A stretch of DNA of 64,000 nt, from contig OZ241336.1 in assembly GCA_965200115.1 (NCBI GenBank), positions 1,984,001 through 2,048,000 on the forward strand, given 5' to 3'. This DNA comes from JAPOUP01 sp026708635 (GTDB lineage: Bacteria; Pseudomonadota; Alphaproteobacteria; Rhodobacterales; Rhodobacteraceae). A model generated the notes under the pieces. That model saw only the letters and a program-made list of their open reading frames with translations, did not search any database and was not told the origin of the DNA. Positions within the stretch are counted from its first letter, which is position 1. Each line of letters begins with the position of its first letter. The position numbers were made by a program, and so were the translations under genes. This document shows, one piece after another, positions 9,172 to 17,158 of the stretch.

Positions 9172-9708
9172 ATGACATCCGACAGTAACATCGCCCTCAA
9201 ACATGGCCAAACCCTGCCTGAGCACCGGCTTGAAGTCGCACCGGAATGGATCGACGAAAATAACCACATGGGCGCATGCTATTACCCTATAGCCACGCGC
9301 GAGGCCGGGTCACGCGTTTTTGAGGCCTGGGGTTGCGGCGATGCCTATCGCGCCGCGTCCACTGCATCCTTTTTCGTATCCGAATCTCAGTTGGTCTACT
9401 TTCGTGAGTTGAAGTGCGGCGACATTCTGCTTGTTCGAGCCCGTCTTTGGGGCGTTGCACGGAAAGCGGTGGCCGTGGTCTATGAACTTCACAATGAGGG
9501 CGGCTCATATCTTGCGGCGTTGATACAGCAACTTGTCCTGCACGTCGAGCTCGGTCCACCTGCCTTTGCCATCGAAATCCCCGAAACCCTCGGAAACTCC
9601 CTGGCCGCGATTGAGGAACGGCATGAATCAATCCCCACAACGCCCGAGTATCGTAGATTAAGACGATTGATTGGCGCTCCACGCGCTGAAGCAAAGGAGC
9701 GGACTTGA
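9172..9708 (+). CDS. Hotdog-fold thioesterase family protein
   Basis: At 178 residues this resembles acyl-CoA thioesterases of the 4HBT/FabZ-like hotdog superfamily. PEWIDENNHMGACYYPIA near residues 24-41 matches the WxDxNxHMNxxxY active-site region, with Asn in place of the usual Gly before His-Met. The rest follows the hotdog pattern (QLVYFRELKCGDILLVRARLWG). These enzymes release CoA from short or branched acyl-CoAs. It is divergent from iclR and next to a cluster that seems to contain a CoA ligase, so it may drain a CoA intermediate of that pathway (inference). Confidence 0.75.
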   Translation: MTSDSNIALKHGQTLPEHRLEVAPEWIDENNHMGACYYPIATREAGSRVFEAWGCGDAYRAASTASFFVSESQLVYFRELKCGDILLVRARLWGVARKAVAVVYELHNEGGSYLAALIQQLVLHVELGPPAFAIEIPETLGNSLAAIEERHESIPTTPEYRRLRRLIGAPRAEAKERT

Positions 9709-9918
9709 GGCTGGGCCGGGCAGCCCCGCATATCGATGCCAGAACATGGAATCGTCGCTCAGTTTTGCCCAATCCCTTCGTACGGAATGAAAGTATCACG
9801 GGTTTGGATCAGATGTTGGCGGCTTATGCCGACGGGATTGTTTCGGCGGTGACCGGATCGTGGCCGGTCTGTGGGGATCGAGAGCGGATTTCGCACCTGA
9901 TTCGATCCGCACGGCCGA
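9709..9918. other. Intergenic sequence without recognisable gene
   Basis: Nothing with a family signature was found here. The stretch separates the TRAP/thioesterase cluster from decayed accessory DNA. Confidence 0.3.
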
Positions 9919-10004
9919 TCTCACATAGATGTCGTCGCTCGGCTCGACCGTAGGATACAGGACGAGCGGCGTCTGCCCGTCGGGATCGGCGGCGTCGATC
10001 TCAA
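9919..10004 (-). pseudogene. AbiEii-type nucleotidyltransferase, small internal fragment
   Basis: About 85 bases match the AbiEii pseudogene at 12,657-12,741 closely, with scattered substitutions and one 3-base difference. On the minus strand the fragment encodes the same IEIDAADPDGQTP...YPTVEPSDDIYVR stretch seen in that gene. No other part of the gene is present here, so this is a dispersed relic of a second copy. Confidence 0.65.
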
Positions 10005-10261
10005 TTCGTCCCCACCCATCCCCGCCTTACGCATGGCTTTGACCGCACTACCCATGTTCTTCTGCGGCGCGTCACTCTTCTTCAGGCGCTGGGCTGCGGC
10101 ATTCAACCTATTGGAGGTGCCCTACGCTCGATCTCCGTAGCTCGTCCGCCGCCTTTGGTAAGCGCGTTGAGGCGCCGCTTGCGTCGCAGAGGTACCTCGG
10201 TTCCGCCACCGGCTCCGGCAGCGCGTTTCCCGGCGCGACGGTGCGCCGGCGTTTCTGGCAT
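10005..10261 (-). pseudogene. Small basic protein of unknown function, frameshifted
   Basis: From the ATG at 10261 the minus strand encodes MPETPAHRRAGKRAAGAGG and a Lys/Arg-rich continuation to 10103. The sequence character then carries on in another frame (RLKKSDAPQKNMGSAVKAMRKAG) until about 10005, where it runs into the AbiEii fragment. This looks like one very basic gene of about 85 codons broken by a frameshift and truncated. No family could be named; a DNA- or RNA-binding role would be a guess from composition. Confidence 0.4.
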
Positions 10262-10543
10262 TGCGGCCTTCTCCCTCAAGCTTTCTTTGAATCCCGTATA
10301 TAAAGTATCTGAAGCAATAAAGACATACATATGGTGCCATTCATAAAGGATGCAAGCTGGGGCGAGAGGTCCGTGAGGGATACCTCTGTCCGCGTGTCGG
10401 ACGGCATCGCCGATGACATCCTCGGCGACTGCCCCAATACGACCGCGCGCAATTGCGCCCAGAGACTCGAAGGTCCGAACGCCGCTTGATTGCATCGCAA
10501 GCACGGCTTAGGTTTCGACCGGATGCGAACGGAGGACATGGCG

Positions 10544-10789
10544 ATGGCGAGCATCACGATCCGCAATCTCGACGACGGCGTGAAGACCGGGCTGCGCAAG
10601 CGCGCGGCGGGAAGCGGCCGGTCCATGGAAGAGGAAGCGCGGCTGATTCTCCGCGAGGCGGTCGGTCGGGGAGACGTGCCCGCCAAGGGTCTGGGGACGG
10701 CGATCCACGAACTGTTCAAGCCCCTCGGCGGCGTCGAGCTGGAGCTGCCTCCGCGAGAGCCGATGCGCGAACCGCCGCGCTTCGATTGA
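10544..10789 (+). CDS. FitA-type antitoxin (ribbon-helix-helix)
   Basis: From the ATG at 10544 (8 bases after GGAGG; an in-frame ATG lies at 10538) it gives 81 residues. The N-terminus MASITIRNLDDGVKTGLRKR is the Arc/MetJ-like ribbon-helix-helix of FitA/VapB antitoxins, followed by GRSMEEEARLILREAV. The acidic/proline-rich tail should wrap the partner PIN toxin. It is one base before the FitB-like toxin frame, the standard antitoxin-toxin order. The antitoxin looks intact while its toxin is truncated, so it may now be an orphan. Confidence 0.85.
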   Translation: MASITIRNLDDGVKTGLRKRAAGSGRSMEEEARLILREAVGRGDVPAKGLGTAIHELFKPLGGVELELPPREPMREPPRFD

Positions 10790-10790
10790 G

Positions 10791-10958
10791 ATGGCCGTGT
10801 TCCTGCTTGATCCGAACGTGGTGTCCGAACTGATGCGGGACGCGCCGGATCCGAATGTCCTGTTATGGATGGACGGGCGGCCGACACGGGACCTGTTCGT
10901 CACGGCGGTAACGGAAGCGGAGATCCGCACCGGCGTCGCCGTCCTGCCGGATTGTCTA
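10791..10958 (+). pseudogene. FitB-type PIN-domain toxin, truncated after about 56 codons
   Basis: The frame begins MAVFLLDPNVVSELMRDAPD, which carries the first catalytic Asp of a PIN ribonuclease, and continues to TAVTEAEIRTGVAVLPD with the conserved Glu of the second acidic position. Homology stops abruptly near 10958. The frame then runs through unrelated sequence to 11054, just past the left edge of the IS5-family element. The C-terminal half with the remaining acidic residues is missing, so the toxin is almost certainly inactive. The roughly 90 bases between the break and the IS show that the IS insertion itself did not cut the gene directly. Confidence 0.8.
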
Positions 10959-11050
10959 CGCGCTGTCCAATGGCCATACGCGAAGTCTTGTCATTATGAC
11001 GGAAATCAAAAACCCAGTCCTGGGAGCCTGGTAGAGTTGGAACTTTCTGA

Positions 11051-11937
11051 CTAGGGTCCGTTGACATTCATCCTGCGAATCGCCCGGTTTGATGCCATTT
11101 TCCGCTCCAATGACCGCCGGAACGGCGGCGCGACAGGCAACGATTACATTGGCGGGCGGAACGATGAACGCGGACAGGACTGTACTGACCGACGGGATGC
11201 GGGCGCGGACCGGGGACACGCTTCCGGGCAAGGCGACCGACCCCGGCGCCACGGCGGCGGACAGCCGCCCCTTCGTGGAGGCGGTGCCCGTGCGGTTCCG
11301 CACGGGGTCGCCCTGGCGCGGCATCCCGGAGCGGTCCGGCGGGAACGACAGCGTGTCCAGGCGGTTCCGGCGCCGGGTCCTTTCTGGGGTCTCCGGGCGC
11401 GTTTCCGACACCCTGTCCGGGGAGTCCGGCCCCGGGCGCGTGTCCGGCGGCGGCACGGTCGTCCAGGCGCACCGGAAGGCGGCGGGCTCAAAAGGGGGGC
11501 CTCAGGCCAGGGCATCGGACGCTCCCGGGGCGGCCTGACGACCAGGGCCGTGGCGGTCGTGGACGCCCTGGGATATCCCGTGAGGTTCGCGATCCTTCCC
11601 GGCCAGGCGCACGACCCGAGGGGGTTCCGGAGCTTCCCGGCGGCCTCCCGTTCGGGACCCCCGTCGGGGACGGGGCGTCCGGCGCCGACTGGCTGCTTGA
11701 GGACCTGGACGCCCGCGGCGCGGAGGCGGTGATCCCGTCGAGGCGGAACCGGACGGCGCGGCGGGGGCGTGACCGGGACGTGTACGGCCGGCGGCGCCCG
11801 GTGGAGAGTTTCTTCGCCGGGACCGGGGAGTTCCGGGCGATCGCGACCCGCCACCACAGGACCGACGGGAGCTTCGCGGCCGGGATTCACCCCGTCGCCG
11901 GAGTGGTGGCGGCGAGATGACTGTCAACGGGCCCTAG
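11051..11937 (+). mobile_element. IS5-family insertion sequence (IS427-like), inactive
   Basis: Inverted repeats of 22 bases bound the element: CTAGGGTCCGTTGACATTCA... at 11,051 and the reverse complement CTAGGGCCCGTTGACAGTCA... ending at 11,937, matching at 20 of 22 positions. The outermost CTAG on both sides may be target duplication (TA or CTAG) rather than element sequence. The element is about 0.88 kb, typical of single-gene IS5-group elements, and its interior is exceptionally GC-rich compared with its neighbours. Confidence 0.85.
11164..11917 (+). pseudogene. IS5-family transposase, frameshifted
   Basis: The transposase can be followed in pieces. Frame 1, from ATG 11164, has TDPGATAADSRPFVEAVPVRFRTGSPWRGIPER and HRKAAGSKGG. 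A shift near 11,500 leads to GRSRGGLTTRAVAVVDALGYPVRF. Another shift before about 11,680 leads to GADWLLEDLDARGAEAVIPSRRNRT and VESFFAGTGEFRAIATR. The DDE pattern is damaged: the first Asp (normally D-S/A-T-I-V) is replaced in GGGTVVQAH. Together with two frameshifts this makes it inactive. Confidence 0.8.
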
Positions 11938-12117
11938 CCAGCCTAGCGGTTTAGCGAGGTCAGGTCCGCCGGCTTGATGTATTGCGGCCTGTAGCGCTTG
12001 CAGCCGCTGACGGCCTTCCTTGGCGGTCTTCCCCGGAAGAAGATCGTTGATCCGTCCGTCTTCCGTTGGTCCGATCAGCTGGTATTCGTTCGGCGTATTG
12101 CTGTCGCCTTCTGACAC
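11938..12117 (-). CDS. Unknown small protein, truncated by the IS
   Basis: A minus-strand frame starting at ATG 12117 encodes MSEGDSNTPNEYQLIGPTED and continues through a helical, charged part (LPGKTAKEGRQRLQALQAAI) until it enters the right end of the IS5-family element at 11,937. The composition is protein-like and it lies just downstream of the AbiEii remnant on the same strand. Only the N-terminal 60 residues remain and no family was recognised. Confidence 0.35.
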
Positions 12118-12150
12118 GGCGTCCCCCTATCGGTTCTTGGGCCGTCGCCC

Positions 12151-13166
12151 TCAGGAGCCGGTTGGTTCCGGGCTGTCCGAAATTGGGCGATGCTGACCGT
12201 TCAATGCCAATTCGATCATTTGAACAGACTCCAAGATTTCTTCGAAGGCAGGGCCCTCACCGAAGATCATGGCTATGGTGTTGGCATAGTCGCGGGAGAG
12301 TGCGTCAACCATCGCACCGGTTGGCGCGACCGCGAAAGTTCCCGCTGCCGCCGAAGAGAGGTCGTAGTCGGGCCGATTGAAGAACATTCGGGCGTGCCTC
12401 ACGCAGTCGGCTTCCAGATATTAGTCTGCCAAGGCCAGTTTGCCGACGTCCGAATGAAGAAGACAATGGAAGTCGTAGTAGTGGCGCGACACACGCTGTC
12501 CCTCGTGGCGGAGAACGTGCCGTCGTTCGTGCCATCGGCGGAGGCCATGCGCAATCACCACCTTGTCCCAGAAAGTGCGGGCGGCGTCTATGGTGGTCAC
12601 GCCGTGGACTTGCGAGGTCGAGACCAACGGTATCTTCGTCGATATGGGGCCGGTCTCACATAGATGTCGTCGCTCGGCTCGACTTTAGGATACCAGACGA
12701 GCGTCTGCCCGTCCTGATCGGCACCGTCGATCTCGATGTGCCCCGCGCCGCCGGCGGCGTCCGCGATCTGTTCGTCCAGGAATTCCTTGAGCGGCCCGGT
12801 GACGTAGGCTTGGCACGCGTCCCTGATCGCGTCGAGCCGAGCCCGGTGCTTCTTGCCCGACAGCGCCTCCAGTTCCTCGACCGATGCCGGTTGACCGAGG
12901 TCTTCGCGGAACACGGTGATGTCGATGTCCTCGGAGAGGCGCTGGATCAGGCCATAGGCCTTGGACAGGGACGTGCCGCCCTTGAAGAGGAGGCTGGGGC
13001 CGTCGGCAGGTCGCTCGCGAAACAGCGCGTTCAACGTCCAGCAGAACCAGAAGTCTTTTTCGACATGACTGACCGGCGCGCCGAGCCCGTTGGCGGCGGC
13101 GAGAAAAAGGTCAAGCCGGTCGCGCACGGGCGCGGCGTCGACCTGTCTGTAGGCTGTGGCGGTCAC
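12151..13166 (-). pseudogene. AbiEii/AbiGii-type nucleotidyltransferase toxin, broken
   Basis: The N-terminal part (13166-about 12640) has the nucleotidyltransferase core: VEKDFWFCWTLNALF, LLFKGGTSLSKAYGLI and RLSEDIDITVF (GG...S with DxD). After YVRPAPY there is an internal deletion and frame change to VHGVTTIDAARTFWDK...LRRWHERR...SRHYYDFHCLL, then an in-frame TAA at 12,421, beyond which the C-terminal RHARMFFNRPDYDL...ALSRDYANTIAMIFG continues in the same frame. AbiEii enzymes are GTP-binding nucleotidyltransferase toxins of type IV toxin-antitoxin/abortive infection pairs. Deletion plus stop make this copy a pseudogene. Its start overlaps the antitoxin stop by 4 bases (ATGA). Confidence 0.88.
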
Positions 13167-13831
13167 GGCCGCACCTGGTCCGCGTCGGGGGCTTTCAGCA
13201 GGTCGCGCAGGAACTCCTGCATCCAGATTGGCAGCGCGGAAAACCCCGCCGCCAGATCGTCGAGTATTGCCTGCCCATGTTTAGGATCCGCGAAAATGCG
13301 GTGCAATGCCGCCCGGATTCGTTCCCGTTCGTCGTCTCGGGACAGCATGTCCCGCATCCAGTGCAGGGCCTGGACGACCCGCACGGCCGGGCGATTGGCC
13401 CAATGGAGGCGGCTGGGTGCCGCGTATCGGAAACGAATTTCCTGACGGCCCAGTCTGATCGGTTTCAGCCTTGCATCGACCAGAACCTCGATGCGCGCCG
13501 GCACCGCGGTGGTGAGGCCGAGCTCGTTGGCTGCGGTCATGCCGTCGATGACGGCACGCGCCTGGTCCCGGCGGGTGACGGCGCGGATGACGGCGCAGTA
13601 GTCGGGCACGGTCGTCTGCCCGGTAAGCCCGTTGGTGCGCGGGCGGTCGTAAAGGCCTCGGTCGATGCGGCGCAGACCGCCGGTGGCAACCAGACGCTGG
13701 AGGGTCTTGTCGAAGGCGGCGCGATTGCCGAGGTCCGCAAAATCGCCGGGGACCCAGACCTCATCCGGGTCGGCCGCCACCCGGTCGAGGATGCGGGAGC
13801 GCAAACCGGTATCTTGCTTCCGCACTGCCAT
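13163..13831 (-). CDS. AbiEi-type antitoxin / transcriptional regulator (DUF6088-like)
   Basis: This protein of 222 residues (228 if ATG 13849 is used) has an N-terminal winged-helix domain (LRSRILDRVAADPDEVWVPGDFADLGNRAAFDKTLQRL) and the body typical of AbiEi-like antitoxins that precede AbiEii nucleotidyltransferases. It seems intact although its toxin partner is broken. The upstream start lies inside an inverted repeat with TCCGAAA/TTTCGGA arms, whereas ATG 13831 follows directly after it. An operator overlapping the start fits the known negative autoregulation of abiE-type operons. With the toxin gone, selection on this gene may be relaxed. Confidence 0.8.
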   Translation of the reverse strand: MAVRKQDTGLRSRILDRVAADPDEVWVPGDFADLGNRAAFDKTLQRLVATGGLRRIDRGLYDRPRTNGLTGQTTVPDYCAVIRAVTRRDQARAVIDGMTAANELGLTTAVPARIEVLVDARLKPIRLGRQEIRFRYAAPSRLHWANRPAVRVVQALHWMRDMLSRDDERERIRAALHRIFADPKHGQAILDDLAAGFSALPIWMQEFLRDLLKAPDADQVRP

Positions 13832-13879
13832 GTCCGAAATATGACACATGTTTCGGATAGTTCAGGCGCCGTCCGAAAT
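13832..13879. promoter_or_regulatory. Inverted/direct repeats, probable operator of the AbiE-type locus
   Basis: GTCCGAAAT at 13,832, its inverse TTTCGGA at 13,851 and a further direct GTCCGAAAT at 13,871 form an inverted repeat with an 11-base spacer plus a third half-site. They overlap the antitoxin start region. AbiEi antitoxins are known to repress their own promoter through inverted repeats, so these are the natural candidates. Confidence 0.5.
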
Positions 13880-14817
13880 GTGCCGCGATCTTCACACAAG
13901 AGATGCGGTGACGCAGACACGGCCGTCACGACCCTTCATCCGGACGGCGGCACTGCCTCCGCGGCGTCGAGGTCGCCGTCGATGCTGTCGCCGATGCCGG
14001 CGGCGGAAACCCTCACGGTGTCCCGGGCCAGGTGCGCTTAGCGCGCGATCGTGGTCACCTTGCGGTGTCCGGCCCGCGTCCCGACGACATCGACTGGGAC
14101 CGGGCCGTCATTCGGGGCGTCGGCCCGGAGCGTTCCCCGGGCCGGTGCTGAAGCGGCCCCCGAAAGGAGACGGATCGATGTGACACGTCATGCGGAAAGG
14201 GCTTGACAGGAGCGGGGCTCATAAGGGCGGCCGTGAGCGACAAATGTCTGTTTGGGTACCTTTGAGAACCGATGCATATCGATGCGGTCCCCCGGACGTG
14301 GTCTGAACCAAGTCAGTCAAGCTCCCGCGGAGGACGGAACGGGAGGTCTTTCGGGTTCCTGTTTCGCCCGACGTGCATTCATGTTGATACATGGCACCAT
14401 TTGATGCGGGTTGTTTCAGGAACCATACGCTCTGAGGAATTCAAGTGGATCGATATCCAGACGCACCGATATGGCCCGTTTCGGCCGAGGCATTGTTTTC
14501 CAGGGCTATCGCGTTTGGGCCTGAGACATCGCTTTGGGCCTGAGACATCGCTTTGAACCTCGAAAATGCCCCGAACAGCCCGAAAGGACGGAGGGAAGCG
14601 CTTCTTCCCTCCATTTCCGTTCTCCATTTCACGCTTCAGGAAATGGAAACGCAATGACAGGGGAGCCCGCGCCAGCCGCTGCGTTCGGAGCCGGCCGGTT
14701 ATTTCATCCGGGCGGGACCGCGGTGTCTCCCATCGATAGCGGACGGTGGGATGAATTCGTCCGAGCTTCGAATACGGACGATTCGTGTCCGCCTATGCCT
14801 GCGGCATCATTCCGACC
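13880..14817. other. Long intergenic region without recognisable gene
   Basis: Nearly 940 bases between the AbiE-type locus and the end of ubiG. Several frames are open, because GC-rich DNA lacks stops, but none has family features or a convincing start. The only clear structure is a 19-base tandem repeat at 14,517-14,554. The stretch probably marks decayed insertion DNA at the accessory/core boundary. Confidence 0.4.
14517..14554. repeat. Two tandem copies of a 19-base unit
   Basis: The unit GGGCCTGAGACATCGCTTT is repeated twice without a gap and flanked by partial matches on both sides (GCGTTT before, a divergent GAACC after). It lies in otherwise featureless DNA and could be the fused ends of a lost mobile element, but no partner copy was seen in the window. 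Confidence 0.6.
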
Positions 14818-15555
14818 TCAGCCAGGCTTGATGCCGGACGTCACGTAATTCACGGACAAATCCCGGTCGGAAAGTGTCCAGGACCAGGAAACCGGACTGA
14901 AGACGAAACCTTTACGGTCGGCCACTTCCAGCCCCGCCTGACGAAGTTGCCCGATAAGCTCGTCCGGTGTCAGGAATTTGGACCAGTCGTGTGTCCCTTT
15001 CGGTAACCAGCGCATCACGTATTCGGCTCCGATAATCGCGAGGAGGAAGCTCTTGGCGTTTCTGTTGATCGTCGAACAGACCATCAGCCCACCCGGCCGC
15101 AGAAGATCCGCGCATGCCGTTAGGTAAGCCTGTGGGTCGGTCACGTGTTCGACCACCTCCATGTTCAGAACCGTATCGAACTCCTCACCGGCAGTGGACA
15201 GTTCCTCCGCCGTGGTGTGTCGGTAGTCAATCCTGAGATCCTGTCGTTCGGCATGGATCCGCGCCACCCGGACGTTACGTTCGGATGCGTCGGCACCAAC
15301 CACATTCGCCCCAAGCCGCGCCATCGGCTCGGACAGCAACCCGCCTCCGCAGCCGATATCCAGAACGCGAAGCCCCTCGAAAGGCCGTGCCCGCGTCAGG
15401 TCACGTTCGAATTCCACCGCCATCTGAGAGGTGATGTAGTCCAGCCTGCATGGATTGAGCATATGGAGTGGCCTGAATTTCCCGTGTGGATCCCACCACT
15501 CGGAAGCCATGCTCTCGAATTTCGCTATCTCGTCGGCATCAACGGTGTCGGCCAT
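14818..15555 (-). CDS. ubiG: Bifunctional 2-polyprenyl-6-hydroxyphenol / 3-demethylubiquinol O-methyltransferase
   Basis: The ATG at 15555 gives 245 residues, the normal UbiG length; the open frame upstream to 15915 overlaps the divergent peptidase gene and is not used. Family features are the N-terminal FESMASEWWDPHGKFRPLHMLNP, the SAM-binding loop VLDIGCGGGLLSEPMARLG, and VLNMEVVEHVTDP further on. UbiG performs both O-methylations of ubiquinone synthesis, using S-adenosylmethionine, at the membrane surface. It is divergent from the peptidase gene with a 71-base gap that must hold both promoters. Confidence 0.95.
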   Translation of the reverse strand: MADTVDADEIAKFESMASEWWDPHGKFRPLHMLNPCRLDYITSQMAVEFERDLTRARPFEGLRVLDIGCGGGLLSEPMARLGANVVGADASERNVRVARIHAERQDLRIDYRHTTAEELSTAGEEFDTVLNMEVVEHVTDPQAYLTACADLLRPGGLMVCSTINRNAKSFLLAIIGAEYVMRWLPKGTHDWSKFLTPDELIGQLRQAGLEVADRKGFVFSPVSWSWTLSDRDLSVNYVTSGIKPG

Positions 15556-15626
15556 CTGGAAACCTCCCGGGCGTGAACTCGTCTCGTCTCTTGGTAGCAG
15601 ACACCTAAACGTAATATACAGCACAT

Positions 15627-16619
15627 ATGGACAGGTTTGCGGACAGACAAACGAGCTCGCGGAGTTCCCTCTATCCTCCGGTCGAACCATTTGATCGGAG
15701 AATGCTGGACGTGGGAGACGGGCATCGGATTTACGTTGAGCAATGCGGCAGGCCGGACGGAGTGCCCGTGATCGTGCTGCATGGGGGGCCGGGCGGTGGC
15801 TGCAGCCCGACGATGCGACGTTACTTCGATCCCTCATTCTATCGTACCGTCCTTTTCGACCAGCGGGGATGTGGACGCTCCCGACCGCATGCCTGCGTTG
15901 AGGCGAACACCACATGGCACCTTGTGCGCGACATCGAGGCGATACGCGACGCTCTCGATATCGGGAGCTGGATAATTTTCGGAGGCAGTTGGGGCGCGAC
16001 GCTGGCGCTGCTCTACGCCCAAGCCCATCCTGAGCGGGCGACGAAACTGGTCCTGCGCGGCGTTTTCCTGATGACCGGGGCGGAACTCGACTGGTTCTAC
16101 GGAGGTGGAGCCGGGCACTTCTGGCCGGAACTTTGGGAGCGTTTCGTGAACCCCATTCCGGAGAGGGAACGCGGGGATCTCATCGCGGCGTACGGACGGC
16201 GGCTGTTCTCCGGTGACCTGGCGCTGGAAACCCGCTACGCCCGCACATGGGCTATGTGGGAAAATACGCTCGCCTCGATCGGTAACGGGGGAAGGGGTGG
16301 CGAAAGCCCGGCGGAATTCTCCCGCGCCTTCGCGCGGCTTGAAAACCACTATTTCAGCAACGCCGGTTTCCTTGAGGAGACGGACCAGATTATCAGGAGA
16401 ATCGACAGGATCGCGCATATTCCGGGGATCATCGTTCAGGGCCGTTACGACATGATCTGCCCCCCAACGTCAGCGCACCGGCTGCACCGCGCCTGGCCAC
16501 GGTCCGACCTCAAGATCATCGACGGGGCGGGCCACGCGCTCTCGGAGCCGGGCATAAGCGCCGAATTGGTGCGGGTCATGGATGGCTGTCGCCGGAATCC
16601 GACGGCCGGGTCGCGATGA
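15627..16619 (+). CDS. pip: Proline iminopeptidase (alpha/beta hydrolase, S33)
   Basis: The 330-residue protein follows the proline iminopeptidase pattern throughout: VIVLHGGPGGGCSP oxyanion region, DQRGCGRSRPHA, the nucleophile elbow GGSWGAT, and the late catalytic Asp/His in VQGRYDMICPP and GAGHALSEPG. It removes N-terminal proline from peptides in the cytoplasm. It starts 71 bases from ubiG on the opposite strand and has no partner downstream. Confidence 0.93.
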   Translation: MDRFADRQTSSRSSLYPPVEPFDRRMLDVGDGHRIYVEQCGRPDGVPVIVLHGGPGGGCSPTMRRYFDPSFYRTVLFDQRGCGRSRPHACVEANTTWHLVRDIEAIRDALDIGSWIIFGGSWGATLALLYAQAHPERATKLVLRGVFLMTGAELDWFYGGGAGHFWPELWERFVNPIPERERGDLIAAYGRRLFSGDLALETRYARTWAMWENTLASIGNGGRGGESPAEFSRAFARLENHYFSNAGFLEETDQIIRRIDRIAHIPGIIVQGRYDMICPPTSAHRLHRAWPRSDLKIIDGAGHALSEPGISAELVRVMDGCRRNPTAGSR

Positions 16620-17032
16620 CTCCACCCCGGTCGAGCAGGCGCCAACGTCTACGGCACAATCCGCCTCGGGTCCTTTGGATCGAACCTCCGCCGTGGGGCG
16701 CCGCCGGGAATTCCGTCAATGGGCTGAACGGTTAAATCGCTTTCGTATCATAACCGGTAAACCCCTGACCGACAGGCCATCCGCCGTTTAGGTGACGGTC
16801 GTCGGACGCACAGCCCTCTTCCGGGACACAATGACCGGCAGTCCGCGCGATCTCCGTTCAGTTGGTGTTGGGGGAATGCCCCCATCCGTGATCCGATGTT
16901 CCCGGAGCTCCGGAACTGACCGCGTCGGGCAGGCGTTGACGATAGACGGCAATCCAGACACCGGTTCCGGCGCTCTATCGAATCCGCGAATGCCCTGGTG
17001 TCCAAAAAGTGGTCCGTCGTTACATATGGGCC
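16620..17032. other. Intergenic region between pip and the rimP-infB operon
   Basis: About 410 bases with no gene candidate on either strand. It must contain the end of the pip transcript. Regulatory elements are visible only at the right end, where a promoter and leader terminator precede rimP. Confidence 0.4.
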
Positions 17033-17061
17033 TTGCGTAACTCCCGCCGTTCTCCTATATC
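17033..17061 (+). promoter_or_regulatory. Sigma-70-type promoter of the rimP-nusA-ylxR-infB operon
   Basis: TTGCGT at 17,033-17,038 and TATATC at 17,056-17,061 are separated by exactly 17 bases. They are the best -35/-10 pair upstream of the operon and would start RNA near 17,068, about 90 bases before the rimP start codon. Confidence 0.55.
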
Positions 17062-17116
17062 CACCCATCAAAGCGGCGCTTCGGCTTCCACCCCCGAGGC
17101 TCCACCGGGAAAGCCG

Positions 17117-17140
17117 ACGGGCCCGCTGGCCCGTTTTTTT
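17117..17140 (+). terminator. Intrinsic terminator in the leader of the rimP operon
   Basis: The 7-bp stem ACGGGCC / GGCCCGT with a four-base CGCT loop is followed directly by seven T residues, a textbook intrinsic terminator. It lies between the candidate promoter and the rimP ribosome site (GGAAGG before GTG 17159), so it must either be read through in a controlled way or belong to a short upstream RNA. Since NusA affects hairpin pausing and termination, this is a plausible attenuator for nusA autoregulation. Confidence 0.8.
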
Positions 17141-17158
17141 GTGTCTGGAAGGCGACCT

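Noticed and set aside
8919..9188. Plus-strand frame before the thioesterase gene
   Set aside because: Only its last 30 codons look protein-like and there is no ribosome site at its start; kept as a note on the intergenic region.
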